From: Pseudomonas fluorescens
Lineage (GTDB): Bacteria > Pseudomonadota > Gammaproteobacteria > Pseudomonadales > Pseudomonadaceae
Length of the DNA stretch: 64,000 nt
Reading direction: 5' to 3'
Assembly (NCBI RefSeq): GCF_018614775.1
Contig: NZ_JAGGOF010000016.1
Location: 1-64,000, forward strand
Part shown: positions 36,798 through 46,602 of the stretch, one piece after another
Numbering within the stretch: position 1 is the stretch's first letter
Layout: the number at the start of each line of letters is the position of its first letter
The notes under the pieces: generated by a model
What the model saw: the letters and a program-made list of their open reading frames with translations, nothing else
What the model was told of the DNA's origin: nothing
Database searches by the model: none
Program-made: the position numbers and the translations under genes

Positions 36798-38852
36798 TCA
36801 AATCTCCAGCACCAGCGTTTCACTGCCCTCGGCCGGCACCGCGCAACAGATCAGTACCTCACCCTCGCCGACCGGCTCGGCGGGCTGTGTCAGGTAGTGC
36901 ACCTGCCCCCGACTCAAACGGGTTTTACAGGTGCCACAGGAACCGCCGCGGCAGCTGAATTCAGGATTCAGGCCGCGAGCCTCGGCCAGTTCGAGCAGGG
37001 TTCCACTGCCAGGCTCCCAGCGTGCTTCCTTGGCCGACTCGGCGAACAATATCTTCACCGGTTCGGTCGCCGCCGGCACTTGCTGCGCCGCAGGGACGCT
37101 GACCTCGACGTCCCGCACCGGCGTCGACGGCCCGAAGGTTTCCGCATGGATGCGGTCGTCGGGGATGCGCAGGCCGCGCAGGCCGTCATACAGCGCCTGG
37201 GTAAAGCTGCCCGGGCCGCACAGGTAATAGTCATAGTCATTCAACGGCAGCAAGTGTTTGAGCAGCTCGACATCGATCCGGCCCGGCAGGTCGTAATCTT
37301 CGTCGCTATCGACGCCAACGGACGGCTGGCTGACCATGCGCAAGACTTGCACCTTGTCACCGCCATGGGCCACCAGCTCATCGATTTCCTCGCGAAATGC
37401 CAAGTCGGCCACTGTACGCGCGCTTTGCACCAGCCAGACAGGGCGCATGCGGTTTATGCGTTTGCCTTGGTAAACCACCTCGCGCAACATCGACAGCAGG
37501 GGCGTAATCCCCACCCCTGCTGCGAGGAGGACCAAGGGCCGGCGCTCGGTCGCCTCCACGGTGAAATGCCCCTGGGGCGCGCGTGCTTCAATCTCGTGGG
37601 CGATCCGGATTTGCTCGTGCAGGTGCGAAGACACCAAACCACTGCGCTTGACGCTGATGCGCAGGAAATCATCCGATGGCGCGCTGGACACGCTGTAGGT
37701 CCGGATCGACGGCGTCGCCTGCCCTTCGAGCAGCACTCGCACCGGCAGGTGCTGTCCTGCTTCGAACCGGGGCAAGCCGGCGCCATCCGTTGCGTGCAGA
37801 TAAAACGAACGGATGTCAGGGCTCTCATCCACCACCCTGGTGACCTGCAACGGCCGCCAGCGAGTGCGCAACGCCTCGGCCTGCAAGCGCTCGGCGGTTT
37901 GTTCCCAACTGCCCGTCATCAGGGAATTGGGCGAATCACCCTCGTCCTGTTCCTTCCAGCGCAGCGGGATCGCCGCCTGGCGGTAAACAATGCGCTGCGG
38001 CGAAAAACGCAACAAGCGCTCAGCGCCCTGGAACGCGGCAATCTCGGGATCGTCCAGCACCACTTGCGCCGTACCGCTCATCTGCAACAGATCGCCGCTC
38101 TGGAAATCAACGAATACCAGCCCGGCACGAGGATTGAGCAGGACATTGCCCAGGGTGTTGAAGAACAGGTTGCCGGAAAAATCCGGAATGGTCAGCGTAC
38201 CGTCTTCATCCATGCGCACAAAGCCCGGCTTGCCGCCGCGGTGGGACGCGTCCACCTGCCGCTCGCCGTCACGCTCCACGTAGCTGGCGATGTAAAACGA
38301 ATCGGCCGCCGTCACCAGGCGCCGTACCAACGGGTCGGCCACCACCAACTGACGAGGTGCGAAGGTTTGCTCCTCGACAACGTCGTACTGACGCAGATTG
38401 ATGTAGCGAGGGCAGTTGCCATAGGCCTGGCGAACCGAAATTTCCAGTCCCTGTCCGAGCCGGCGACGCACGATGCCGTTCATGCGATTACGTCGACGGG
38501 TGTGCAACTCGATGCCGAGCATGCCGATGGCGTCGCCCTCGCCCATGCCTTCCTGGGCCGGGTCGCCGGGCTGCGGCTCGACGTTGATGTGCAAGGTCTG
38601 CGGATCGGGCGAATTCATGAAGCCCGGTTGCCCGGTGCGCAGGGTCGCCCACACATCACCTTGGCGGTCCACGGCCCCCAGTACCACGAACGGCAGTTGG
38701 GCGTAGAACGCCCGATGCTGGTCCGGCATCCACGTGCGCGCCAGTTGCCGCTGGCCGACACCGGCCATCATCTCGACCGCGCCGACGGAGCGCTGCAAGG
38801 TCAGTTCCCCTTCATGCCAGGGCGAGGATTGCGCTTTCGAGGCTTCGTCCAT
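36798..38852 (-). CDS. PNPOx-like / ferredoxin reductase / 2Fe-2S fusion oxidoreductase
   Basis: 684-aa three-part cytoplasmic flavoprotein. Residues about 40-200 form a pyridoxamine-phosphate-oxidase-like split barrel. About 335-580 form an FAD/NAD(P)H reductase: RTYSVSSAPSDD (flavin), LLAAGVGITPLLSML (nucleotide), YYLCGPGSFTQAL. The C-terminal 85 residues are a plant-type 2Fe-2S ferredoxin (CRGGSCGTCKTRL with a later Cys in ICCAVP). Such fusions oxidise NAD(P)H and pass electrons to an unknown acceptor. A long dyad lies about 140 bp upstream. Confidence 0.88.
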   Translation of the reverse strand: MDEASKAQSSPWHEGELTLQRSVGAVEMMAGVGQRQLARTWMPDQHRAFYAQLPFVVLGAVDRQGDVWATLRTGQPGFMNSPDPQTLHINVEPQPGDPAQEGMGEGDAIGMLGIELHTRRRNRMNGIVRRRLGQGLEISVRQAYGNCPRYINLRQYDVVEEQTFAPRQLVVADPLVRRLVTAADSFYIASYVERDGERQVDASHRGGKPGFVRMDEDGTLTIPDFSGNLFFNTLGNVLLNPRAGLVFVDFQSGDLLQMSGTAQVVLDDPEIAAFQGAERLLRFSPQRIVYRQAAIPLRWKEQDEGDSPNSLMTGSWEQTAERLQAEALRTRWRPLQVTRVVDESPDIRSFYLHATDGAGLPRFEAGQHLPVRVLLEGQATPSIRTYSVSSAPSDDFLRISVKRSGLVSSHLHEQIRIAHEIEARAPQGHFTVEATERRPLVLLAAGVGITPLLSMLREVVYQGKRINRMRPVWLVQSARTVADLAFREEIDELVAHGGDKVQVLRMVSQPSVGVDSDEDYDLPGRIDVELLKHLLPLNDYDYYLCGPGSFTQALYDGLRGLRIPDDRIHAETFGPSTPVRDVEVSVPAAQQVPAATEPVKILFAESAKEARWEPGSGTLLELAEARGLNPEFSCRGGSCGTCKTRLSRGQVHYLTQPAEPVGEGEVLICCAVPAEGSETLVLEI

Positions 38853-38990
38853 CGGTCACTCCTCGCGCCGGCAGCCATGAAGTCCGTCGGTACGCTACGG
38901 TCAGGGATTGTCCGTCACACCGGCGTGCGGCGGTGTGCCTGTAAGTGGAGTGAGTTTCTTCCCAAAACGACCGCGCAGGAATACCTGCGG

Positions 38991-39032
38991 ATTGCAATCC
39001 ACCGTTTCATAAAATGGAACAGTGGTTGCAAT
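38991..39032. promoter_or_regulatory. 42-bp nested dyad, candidate operator
   Basis: ATTGCAATCCAC (38991-39002) and GTGGTTGCAAT (39022-39032) are inverted copies with one extra base. Inside them GTTTCAT (39004-39010) and ATGGAAC (39014-39020) are also inverted, with one mismatch. It lies upstream of the flavoprotein gene and just after the chemoreceptor stop. Symmetry and the GTTTCAT-ATGGAAC core suggest a dimeric regulator site; a hairpin terminator for the minus-strand chemoreceptor gene is less likely because T-runs are missing. Confidence 0.4.
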
Positions 39033-39049
39033 CGAGGATTCGATCTAAT

Positions 39050-40405
39050 TCAACCCACCCAACCAATGGCTGTCTTGGGAATGACCTCGGACTCGTCGAG
39101 CTTGGAGGCGAACATGCTCACCGCCTCGAGCGCATCGGTTGTCCCGGCGCGGATCTGCACGATGACCGAGCCGGCCTGGTCTGCCAGGGTGACGCCGCGC
39201 AGGGCGCCTTCGTGGGTCATGGCCATGCTGGTGACGGCGTCCCGGGTTTCGGAGAGGATCTTGCCGATCATCTCGGCAATCTCCGAGGTCGAACGGCTGG
39301 TACGTCCGGCCAGTTGCCGGACTTCGTCGGCCACCACCGCGAAGCCCCTGCCCTGATCGCCGGCTCGCGCGGCCTCGATGGCAGCGTTAAGGGCCAGCAG
39401 ATTGGTCTGGTCGGCAATGCCGCGAATGGTGTTGACGATCGCGGTGATTTCCTCCGAACGCGCCCCGAGTTGTCCTACCAGACGCGCGGACGCACCAATG
39501 TTGTCGGCAATCTCGCGCATCTCCTTGGCCGTCTGATGAATGACCTGAGCGCCCTGTTCGGCCACTCGTTCGGTCTCGGCAGAGATGTGATAGGCACGCG
39601 AGGCGCCACGGGAATCCTCCTCGAACTTCTCCACCCGCTCGGTGATGTCGCTGGCAAACTTGACGATTTTGCTCAGTTTGCCTTCAGCGTCGTAGACCGG
39701 GTTGTAGCTCGCCTCCACCCAGACCACCTTGCCGTGCTTGCCGACACGCTTGAACTGACCGCTGAAAAATTCACCGGCGTTGAGACGACGCCAGAAATCA
39801 CTGTATTCGGAACTGTTGACCAGATCCGGCTCGCAGAAAAGGCGGTGATGTTTGCCCTTCAGCTCTGCCAGGGAGTAGTTCATGACGTGGAGGAAGTTAT
39901 CGTTGGCGGTCAGGATGTTCCCGCCCAGATCGAACTCGATCACCGCCATGGCACGGTCAAGCGCCGATAACCTGCCGCGGGTTTCTGCCTCGCCTGCCAC
40001 CTTGGCCGTGACATCGAGCGCGTACTTGACCACTTTGACGATGCGACCCTGCTCGTCCACGACAGGGTTGTAGCTGGCTTCCAGCCAAATGTGCCGGCCT
40101 TGCCCGCTGCGGCGCTGAAACGTGCCGGAAACAAATTGTCCAGCACGCAGTTTGTTCCAGAATTCCCGGTACTCGGCACTGCCGGCCAGCGCGGGGGTAC
40201 AGAAGTCACGATGGGACAGGCCGGACAATTGATCCGCCCGATAGCCCATGGTGCTGAGGAAGTTCTCGTTCGCGCGAAGGATCTTGCCATCAGGGCTGAA
40301 CTCGACAACGGCCATCGACCGCTCAAGCGCGCCGACTAATCCCTTGTAGGTTGCCAGCTCGGCCGTCCTGGCCGTCAGTTCATTTTTCAGCGCTGTATTA
40401 AACAT
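39050..40405 (-). CDS. Soluble double-PAS chemoreceptor (BdlA-like)
   Basis: 451-aa methyl-accepting protein without membrane segments. Two related PAS domains at about 25-140 and 145-262 ([35 protein letters not shown]) precede the signalling hairpin with [38 protein letters not shown]. The layout and length match BdlA of P. aeruginosa, which senses redox/nutrient cues and drives biofilm dispersal; orthology is not proven. Cyclic-di-GMP enzymes occur elsewhere in the window, which fits such an output. Confidence 0.88.
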   Translation of the reverse strand: MFNTALKNELTARTAELATYKGLVGALERSMAVVEFSPDGKILRANENFLSTMGYRADQLSGLSHRDFCTPALAGSAEYREFWNKLRAGQFVSGTFQRRSGQGRHIWLEASYNPVVDEQGRIVKVVKYALDVTAKVAGEAETRGRLSALDRAMAVIEFDLGGNILTANDNFLHVMNYSLAELKGKHHRLFCEPDLVNSSEYSDFWRRLNAGEFFSGQFKRVGKHGKVVWVEASYNPVYDAEGKLSKIVKFASDITERVEKFEEDSRGASRAYHISAETERVAEQGAQVIHQTAKEMREIADNIGASARLVGQLGARSEEITAIVNTIRGIADQTNLLALNAAIEAARAGDQGRGFAVVADEVRQLAGRTSRSTSEIAEMIGKILSETRDAVTSMAMTHEGALRGVTLADQAGSVIVQIRAGTTDALEAVSMFASKLDESEVIPKTAIGWVG

Positions 40406-40526
40406 GGCAGACCCTCGGCAAACCCGGAAATAAATCGGACTTCAAATGGCTATCGGCGGGTAAATCGGGGGCTTGATACACCAGGATGGAATTATGTTTT
40501 GACGCCAGAAAACCAATGACAACCCA

Positions 40527-41450
40527 CTATCGGAAGTCATTGATCGTCGGTCTATTGGAGCTTTTCACCTGTTCCAGCAACCAGCCTCTGAACGCCTGCA
40601 CTTTTTGTTCGTCGGCTGTTGCATGGGGGCTTACGAGATAAAAGCCGAGATCAGACTTCAACTTCAGATCAAACGGAGCCACCAGTCTTCCAGTCTTTAG
40701 GTCGTCATCGACATAGGTTGTCCGTCCGATGCAAACACCCAGGCCATCGACTGCAGCCTGGACAGCCATCATCGCCAGGTCGAACGTCAGGCGGGTGCCT
40801 TCGGCAAGCTTCGTTGGTTGGCCGGCTGCAGCCAGCCAGGTATTCCAGTCGCCATGGGTCATCCCACTGACCTGCAACAAGGTGTGGCTGGCCAAGTCAG
40901 CAGGGCTTTTCAAGGCATCGGGACCTTCCAGGAGCCTGGGGCTGCACACCGGAAAAATCTCATCGGCCATCAGCCAGTCAGCCCGCAGCCCCTTCCAGTC
41001 ACCGGAACCGTAACGGATGGCTGCATCGATACCCGTCTTGCGAAAATCCACCAGCTCGGTGGACGCCGTGACGCGCACATCGATCTTGGGAAACGCCTGC
41101 TGAAACGACGCCAGCCGGGGCAACAGCCATTTGGAGGCGACAGAAACCAGCGTGCTGATCGTCAGTACGCTGTGGCTGCACGTTTCCAGCAACGTTTCGG
41201 TGCAATAACGCAGCTCCTGGAACGCCGAGCACACGCCGGGAAAATAGGCCTGGCCCTCACGGGTCAGGGCCAAGCCGTCCTTGAGTCGCAGGAACAGGCG
41301 CACGCCCAGCTCCTCTTCGAGCCGACGGATCTGGTGGCTGATTGCAGTCTGCGTCACGTTCAGCTCGTCGGCCGCCTTGGTAAAGCTCATGTGCCTGGCG
41401 GCCGACTCGAAGGCTTTAAGACCATTGAGAGATGGGATTCGGCTGATCAT
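40527..41450 (-). CDS. LysR-family regulator (GcvA type)
   Basis: 307 aa with an N-terminal winged helix (LNGLKAFESAARHMSFTKAADELNVTQTAISHQIRRLEEELG) and a periplasmic-binding-like effector domain; SSLAAFEAAARH-type start and the DVRVTAS…GIDAAIRYGSGDW pattern place it in the GcvA-like group. Divergent from the GST gene, with inverted TCATGAGA/TCATAAG-like half-sites in the 140-bp gap, so the GST is its likely target. Confidence 0.9.
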   Translation of the reverse strand: MISRIPSLNGLKAFESAARHMSFTKAADELNVTQTAISHQIRRLEEELGVRLFLRLKDGLALTREGQAYFPGVCSAFQELRYCTETLLETCSHSVLTISTLVSVASKWLLPRLASFQQAFPKIDVRVTASTELVDFRKTGIDAAIRYGSGDWKGLRADWLMADEIFPVCSPRLLEGPDALKSPADLASHTLLQVSGMTHGDWNTWLAAAGQPTKLAEGTRLTFDLAMMAVQAAVDGLGVCIGRTTYVDDDLKTGRLVAPFDLKLKSDLGFYLVSPHATADEQKVQAFRGWLLEQVKSSNRPTINDFR

Positions 41451-41590
41451 AAGACTTTGCGCCGCTCATGAGATTTTGTCATAAGCTAGCATCGCAAATG
41501 TCCTTTGAGAATGTTGCGACAGCCAGGGATCCTAGGGACGCGTACGCAGATATCCGATCTGCCAAGCCTCCAACGTCCCGAAGGAAATCC

Positions 41591-42190
41591 ATGAAACTGT
41601 ACTTTGCCCCCATGGCCTGCTCACTGTCCCCGCACATCGTGTTGCGGGAGCTGGGCCTGCCCTTTGAGCTGATTCGGGTCGACAACAAGACCAAGCGCAC
41701 CGCCGACGGGCTGGACTTCCTGAGCATCAACCCCAAGGGTTATGTGGCCGCCCTGGTGCTGGATGACGGCAACGTGCTGACCGAGGGCCCAGCCATCGTC
41801 CAGTACCTGGCCGATCAGGTCCCGGGCAACCCCCTTGCACCGGCCAACGGAACCTGGGAACGGGTGCGCTTGCAGGAGTGGCTGAACTTCATTTCGACCG
41901 AGATCCACAGCGGTTGCGCGCCGCTGTTCAACGCCGATATCGCTGAATCAACCCAGGCCATTTTCCGGGACAAACTGTTCCGACGTTTCGATTACCTGAG
42001 CCAGGCACTCAAGCAGCAGGACTACCTGATGGGCCGCTTCGGCCTGGCCGACAGTTATCTGTTCACCGTCCTCAGATGGTTGCCACGGTTCGATATCGAG
42101 ATCAGGGACTGGCCGGTGCTGGCCGCGTTCATGGAGCGGATCGAAGCGCGCCCCTGCGTCCGGGCCGCCCTGGACGCGGAAGCGGCATAG
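41591..42190 (+). CDS. Glutathione S-transferase
   Basis: 199-aa GST: N-terminal thioredoxin fold (MKLYFAPMACSLSPHIVLRELG, Ser as likely catalytic residue; EGPAIVQYLAD glutathione site) and a C-terminal helical domain (FGLADSYLFTVLRW). Of the bacterial beta/GstA-like type. ATG at 41591 follows AAGGAAATCC; the frame is open upstream but unlike the family. Probably controlled by the divergent LysR. Confidence 0.92.
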   Translation: MKLYFAPMACSLSPHIVLRELGLPFELIRVDNKTKRTADGLDFLSINPKGYVAALVLDDGNVLTEGPAIVQYLADQVPGNPLAPANGTWERVRLQEWLNFISTEIHSGCAPLFNADIAESTQAIFRDKLFRRFDYLSQALKQQDYLMGRFGLADSYLFTVLRWLPRFDIEIRDWPVLAAFMERIEARPCVRAALDAEAA

Positions 42191-42197
42191 GCGTTCC

Positions 42198-42983
42198 TTA
42201 CGTCAGGTCGAAATGGCAGGTGGGCAGGCGCCCTACTTCAGGCCGCGCGTACAAATAGCCCTGCATCAACTCGATGCCCAGGCCCGATAGCGCAGCGCTT
42301 TCTTCAGGGGTCTCGATGCCCTCGGCCACGACGGTAACGCCCAGGCGCTTCGCCACCAGAATGATGCCCTCGACGATGGCCTGCTTCACCGGGTCCTGAT
42401 CGATACCGCGGGTGAGCGCCATATCAATCTTCAGCACATGCGGTTGAAACAGGGCCAGCAGGTTGAGACCCGAATAGCCGGAACCAAAATCGTCAATCGC
42501 GGTGGTGAAGCCCTGGCGCTCGTACTCGGTGAAAATGGACTTGAGGTGGTCGGGGTCGTCGACTTTCTCGCCCTCGGTGACTTCGAACATCAACCGGTCC
42601 GGAGGGAAATGATTCAGCCGCGCAGCCTCCAACGTGGCCCGTATGCAGGTCTCGGGCCGGTAGACGGCATTGGGCAGAAAGTTGATGCTCAGCAGGCACC
42701 CTGGAATATCCAGAATGCCCAGCCTCGTCGCCTCCTCGATGGCCTTCACCCGGCACGCCTGGTCGAACCGGTAGCGGTTGCCGTCATTCACCAATCCCAG
42801 GATGTAGCCTGCCGACTCGCCGTTGATGCCTCTGACCAGGGCTTCATAGGCAAACGCCGCGCCTGTGCGGACATTGAAGATCGGCTGGAAGGCCATGGTG
42901 AAATCGAACCCGAGCGCTTCACGGTCGCGGCATTCGGCGCAACCGAGGGATTTGAAGGATGGATGGGGGGAGTGTTCGGTCAT
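42198..42983 (-). CDS. EAL-domain cyclic-di-GMP phosphodiesterase
   Basis: 261-aa single-domain protein. EAL catalytic elements are intact: YEALVRG, NFLPNAVY, FEVTEGEKV, DDFGSGYSGLNLL, KIDMALTRGID, VVAEGIET. A CxxC pair (GCAECRDRE) precedes the domain. No membrane segment or sensory domain. I prefer the ATG at 42983 (MTEHSPHP); an upstream ATG at 43049 would add 22 residues and cannot be excluded, as neither has a strong ribosome site. Confidence 0.88.
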   Translation of the reverse strand: MTEHSPHPSFKSLGCAECRDREALGFDFTMAFQPIFNVRTGAAFAYEALVRGINGESAGYILGLVNDGNRYRFDQACRVKAIEEATRLGILDIPGCLLSINFLPNAVYRPETCIRATLEAARLNHFPPDRLMFEVTEGEKVDDPDHLKSIFTEYERQGFTTAIDDFGSGYSGLNLLALFQPHVLKIDMALTRGIDQDPVKQAIVEGIILVAKRLGVTVVAEGIETPEESAALSGLGIELMQGYLYARPEVGRLPTCHFDLT

Positions 42984-43114
42984 GATCAATATTCCGTCGC
43001 GGTAACGGTACGTCTCTGCGGGTGCATAGAACTCTAGCCAATGCTCCATGAATCGGCAACGACCGGCCTTTCTGAAGAATTATCGCCCACCGGCAGCGCT
43101 TTTTGATCAACCGC

Positions 43115-44437
43115 CTAGCCCGGCTTTACGGCCAAGGGCGTCGCCATTCGGGTGCAGAGATAAAGCAGCACGCCCACAAAGACCAGGGCTGCGCCGCGCA
43201 ACCAGGTCTCCAGACTCTGCTGACTGAGCAATATCAGGCACGAGACAATCGCCATGACGGGCACCCAGGTGGGCACCCGGAAATGGTCTTTCGCCACCGA
43301 GTCGCGTCGCAGCACCAGCACCGCCAGGTTGGTGCTCAGGAAGACGAAAAGCAGGAGCAGGACGACGGTTTCGGCCAGCGTCGCCAGAGTGCCTGTCAGC
43401 GTCAACGCGATGGATACCAGGGTCGTAGCGATGATGGCGACCCAGGGTGTCCGCCGTTGGGGCAGGACCTTCGCCAGCGGCTCCGGTAGCAAGCCCTGAC
43501 AGGCCATGCCGTAGGCGAGCCGGCTGGCCATGATCATGGTCAGAAGCGCGCCATTGGCCACGGCAACGAGGGCGATGAAGGCGAATACCCGCGGTGAAAT
43601 GCTCAACCCCGAGACACGGACGACCTCCAGCAAAGGCGCGGACGTCGCGACCAGTTGGTCCATCGACAGCACCGAGGAGGCGGCGACGCCCACGGCCATA
43701 TACACCACGCCAGCAGTAATCAATGCGCCAAACAAGGCGCGCGGATAGACCCTGCGCACGTCGCGTATTTCCTCGGCGAGATTGGCGGACGTCTCAAAGC
43801 CGACAAACGAATAGAACGCCAGCAAGGCCGCGCCTAACACGGCCAGCCAGGGGCTGACGCCAGGCTTGAATTGCAGGGCGCTTTGCAGATGAGCGTCGCC
43901 CGAGCGGAAAAACCAGACAGCCGCAACGATGACCAGCAACAGGCCGCAGAGCTCGATGACGGTCATGACCAGGTTCGCTCCCAGGGATTCCTTGATTCCC
44001 CGGGCGTTCAACAAGGCGATGAGCAGCAAGAAGATCAGCGCAGCGATGTGCGGCGAGACCTGAATGAACGCGGCGAGGTAGTCGCCGGCAAACGCCAGGG
44101 AAAGCCCGGCAGCGCTGGTGACCGCCGCAGCCAACATGCAAAAACCCACCAGGAAGGAAATGAGCGGTGACTTGAACGCCTTCTCGGCAAACACCGACGC
44201 CGCACCGGCCTGCGGGTATTTCGTGACCAGCTCCGCATACGAGCCGGCGGTGAGCATTGCAAAGCACAACGCGACCAGCAACGGCACCCAGATTGCACCC
44301 CCCACCTGCCCGGCGATGGTTCCCGCCAGCGCATAGACACCGGCGCCCAGCACATCGCCGAGGATGAAAAGAAACAGCATCGGCCCGGTCACGGCGCGGC
44401 GTAATGGGGTTCGGGATTTCTGCGGGGTTGGATTCAT
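43115..44437 (-). CDS. APC-superfamily amino-acid permease
   Basis: 440-aa inner-membrane transporter with about twelve membrane spans. APC signatures: GDVLGAGVYALAGTIAG (helix 1 substrate loop), YAELVTKYPQAGAASVFAEKAF, and FYSFVGFETSANLAEEIRDVRR. Substrate is an amino acid or amine. I chose the ATG at 44437 (MNPTPQKS), ahead of which the frame is open for 22 codons without similarity. Confidence 0.9.
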   Translation of the reverse strand: MNPTPQKSRTPLRRAVTGPMLFLFILGDVLGAGVYALAGTIAGQVGGAIWVPLLVALCFAMLTAGSYAELVTKYPQAGAASVFAEKAFKSPLISFLVGFCMLAAAVTSAAGLSLAFAGDYLAAFIQVSPHIAALIFLLLIALLNARGIKESLGANLVMTVIELCGLLLVIVAAVWFFRSGDAHLQSALQFKPGVSPWLAVLGAALLAFYSFVGFETSANLAEEIRDVRRVYPRALFGALITAGVVYMAVGVAASSVLSMDQLVATSAPLLEVVRVSGLSISPRVFAFIALVAVANGALLTMIMASRLAYGMACQGLLPEPLAKVLPQRRTPWVAIIATTLVSIALTLTGTLATLAETVVLLLLFVFLSTNLAVLVLRRDSVAKDHFRVPTWVPVMAIVSCLILLSQQSLETWLRGAALVFVGVLLYLCTRMATPLAVKPG

Positions 44438-44602
44438 GTTCGGGCTCTGATCTCGTTTGCTGGGCCCTCGCTCGCACCAGGCTGCTTCAGGGTTCCTAAG
44501 CAATGGAAATATCGACCCGATGAAAGTTCAGAAATGTTCTGGTTCTGGGGGCCTCTGTGGAGGTCAGGCTTGCCCCGAGCCAATGCACAACTGCCGAAAA
44601 AA

Positions 44603-44692
44603 TGTGGGAGCGAGCCTGCTCGCGAAGTCGGTGGCATCGCCAACATCATCGTCACTGACCCACCGCTTTCGCGAGCAGGCTCGCTCCCACAG
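44603..44692. repeat. REPIN
   Basis: Forward REP TGTGGGAGCGAGCCTGCTCGCGAAG at 44603 and inverted REP ending at 44692. It occupies the gap between the permease start and the dehydratase stop, where no gene is seen. Confidence 0.85.
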
Positions 44693-44724
44693 GTTCTTTC
44701 ACTGAAGATTCGCACTTGTCAGCT

Positions 44725-45702
44725 TTACACCCTGAGAGAACCTTGATCGCCGAGCACTTTCGCATACACCGGCCGGTCGACATTCCCACCGGACAGAATC
44801 ACCCCCACCCGCTTCCCCACCATCGCTTCACGCTCCTGCATCAACGCTGCCAGAGCGGCCGCCCCGGCCCCTTCAGCAAGATTATGGGTGTCGGTGTAGT
44901 AGACGCGCATGGCCTCGGCAATTGCCTGGTCGTCCACCGCTACCATCCGCGCCGCCGCGCCCCCGTAGATCGCAAAGGCCTCGGGAATCGGTTTGCGCAC
45001 GGCAAGCCCATCGGCAAAAGTATTCGCCGAAGGGGTTTCGCACAGGGTCCCCGCCTCGAACGACAACTTCGCCGCCGCAGCCTCGGTGGACACCACGCCG
45101 ACCACTTCCGTGTGCAAACCCAAGGCGTCGCGGGCGGCAATCACGGCGCAGATCCCCGATCCGCAGCCGATCGGCACGTAGACGGTGTCCAGGTCCGGCA
45201 CCGCCTTGAACAGCTCCAGCCCATAGGTTGCCACGCCCTTGACCAACTCGCGGTGGAACGGCGGCACCAGGAACAACCCATGCCGTTGTGCCAGCCGCGC
45301 CGCCTCTTCACGGGCCTCATCGAAATCCCGACCATACTCGACCACCTCGCCCCCGAAGCCGCGCATGGCCTGGTTCTTTTCAACCGAATTACCCTGCGGT
45401 ACGACGATCAACGCTTTCAGGCCCAGCGCGCTTGCCGCCAGCGCCAGGCTCTGGCCGTGGTTGCCGCGGGTCGCCGTGACCACACCTTGCACCTGTGGGT
45501 GCTCGCGCTTGAGCCAGTGCATGAACGTCAGGCCGCCACGCACTTTGAAGGCGCCGGTAGGCGTGTGGTTTTCGTGTTTGACCCACACCGTGCAATCCAA
45601 CCGTTCGGCCAGCAACGGCCAGGCGTACTGGGCGGTGGCAGGCATGACTTGGTATACGTGGCGGGCAGCCTGTTCGATATCGTCGAGCGTCAGTTTGTGC
45701 AT
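44725..45702 (-). CDS. Threonine/serine dehydratase-like PLP enzyme
   Basis: 325-aa fold-type II PLP enzyme. PLP lysine in HTPTGAFKVRGG, the NHGQS phosphate/substrate loop in ATRGNHGQSLA, the glycine loop PIGCGSGICAV, and SGGN near the C-terminus. There is no ACT regulatory domain, so it is of the catabolic type. The ATG at 45702 has GGAGG seven bases upstream; the long upstream extension of the frame is not real. Divergent from an AraC regulator that likely controls it. Confidence 0.9.
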   Translation of the reverse strand: MHKLTLDDIEQAARHVYQVMPATAQYAWPLLAERLDCTVWVKHENHTPTGAFKVRGGLTFMHWLKREHPQVQGVVTATRGNHGQSLALAASALGLKALIVVPQGNSVEKNQAMRGFGGEVVEYGRDFDEAREEAARLAQRHGLFLVPPFHRELVKGVATYGLELFKAVPDLDTVYVPIGCGSGICAVIAARDALGLHTEVVGVVSTEAAAAKLSFEAGTLCETPSANTFADGLAVRKPIPEAFAIYGGAAARMVAVDDQAIAEAMRVYYTDTHNLAEGAGAAALAALMQEREAMVGKRVGVILSGGNVDRPVYAKVLGDQGSLRV

Positions 45703-45804
45703 GAAATGGCCTCCAGGTTTTGCCCAGTCTAGCCACGGGCGCCACCGGCCGGCTTTCAGAAAACTGACCTGACTTTCAGCCCCCTTCTTCACTACTATGA
45801 GCCC

Positions 45805-46602
45805 ATGATCCATCGAAGCCGCCTGCCGCCGCCCCGCCCCGAACCGATCCGGCGTATCGAGGCAGGCCCCTGGGCGATTGAATTGCTGCCCGGCTGCGCC
45901 TATGCGACCCGTTATGTCGCGAGCCAGGCCTCGATCGGTTTCGCCTTCGACAGCCAGCGCGGCCTGCATGCGATCGGCAGCGACCGGGTGCACCCGTTCG
46001 AGGCCCTGCCCAACGGCCTCGCATTCGTCCCGGTTGGCTGTGACGTGTTCTCCGAGTCGCCCCAAGGCGGTGAATACCTGCGCCTGCTGCGCACCGACGG
46101 TATGGCCCTGGAGGGCGACCGGGCCTTCAACAATCGTATCGATCAGTCGGCCATCCGCCTCGCGCAGCGCATGCGCGGCGCGCTGTTGCAGGCGTCAGCG
46201 CAAGACGATTGGGAAGCCTGGGCCTTCGGTCTGGCGGAACGGGTAAAGGGCAGCGAAACGTTGTCGACGCAACCGCCAGGCTCGATCACCGGCAACCGTA
46301 TGCGCCTGCTCGATGAGTTCATTGACGCCGGTCTCCACAGCCCACTCGGTGTACCGGCGATGGCGGCGCTGCTGGGTTTGTCCGAGGGCTATTTCATGCG
46401 CGCCTTCAAGCACGCGACGGGAAAAAGCCCCCACAGCTACCTGATCGACCGACGCCTGGCCAAGGCCCGGGCCTTGATGCGCGACTCAACCGCCAGGCTG
46501 ACCGAGATCGCCCTCACGTGCGGCTTCAACTCCCAGGCGCACATGACGACGCTCTTTAAGCAACGCCTGGGGGTCAGTCCGGCGCAGTTGCGCAGGCCGT
46601 GA
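45805..46602 (+). CDS. AraC-family regulator
   Basis: 265 aa. The N-terminal part is variable; the C-terminal about 100 residues are an AraC double helix-turn-helix (MAALLGLSEGYFMRAFKHATGKSPHSYLIDRRLAKARALM…IALTCGFNSQAHMTTLFKQRLGVSPAQLRR). Divergent from the dehydratase gene with a 102-bp gap, so that gene is the probable target. Converges tightly with the PHP/DUF3604-like gene. Confidence 0.9.
   Translation: MIHRSRLPPPRPEPIRRIEAGPWAIELLPGCAYATRYVASQASIGFAFDSQRGLHAIGSDRVHPFEALPNGLAFVPVGCDVFSESPQGGEYLRLLRTDGMALEGDRAFNNRIDQSAIRLAQRMRGALLQASAQDDWEAWAFGLAERVKGSETLSTQPPGSITGNRMRLLDEFIDAGLHSPLGVPAMAALLGLSEGYFMRAFKHATGKSPHSYLIDRRLAKARALMRDSTARLTEIALTCGFNSQAHMTTLFKQRLGVSPAQLRRP

Noticed and set aside
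36717..39356. 879-codon open frame on the plus strand
   Set aside because: Antisense to the flavin/2Fe-2S reductase gene, whose motifs are unambiguous.
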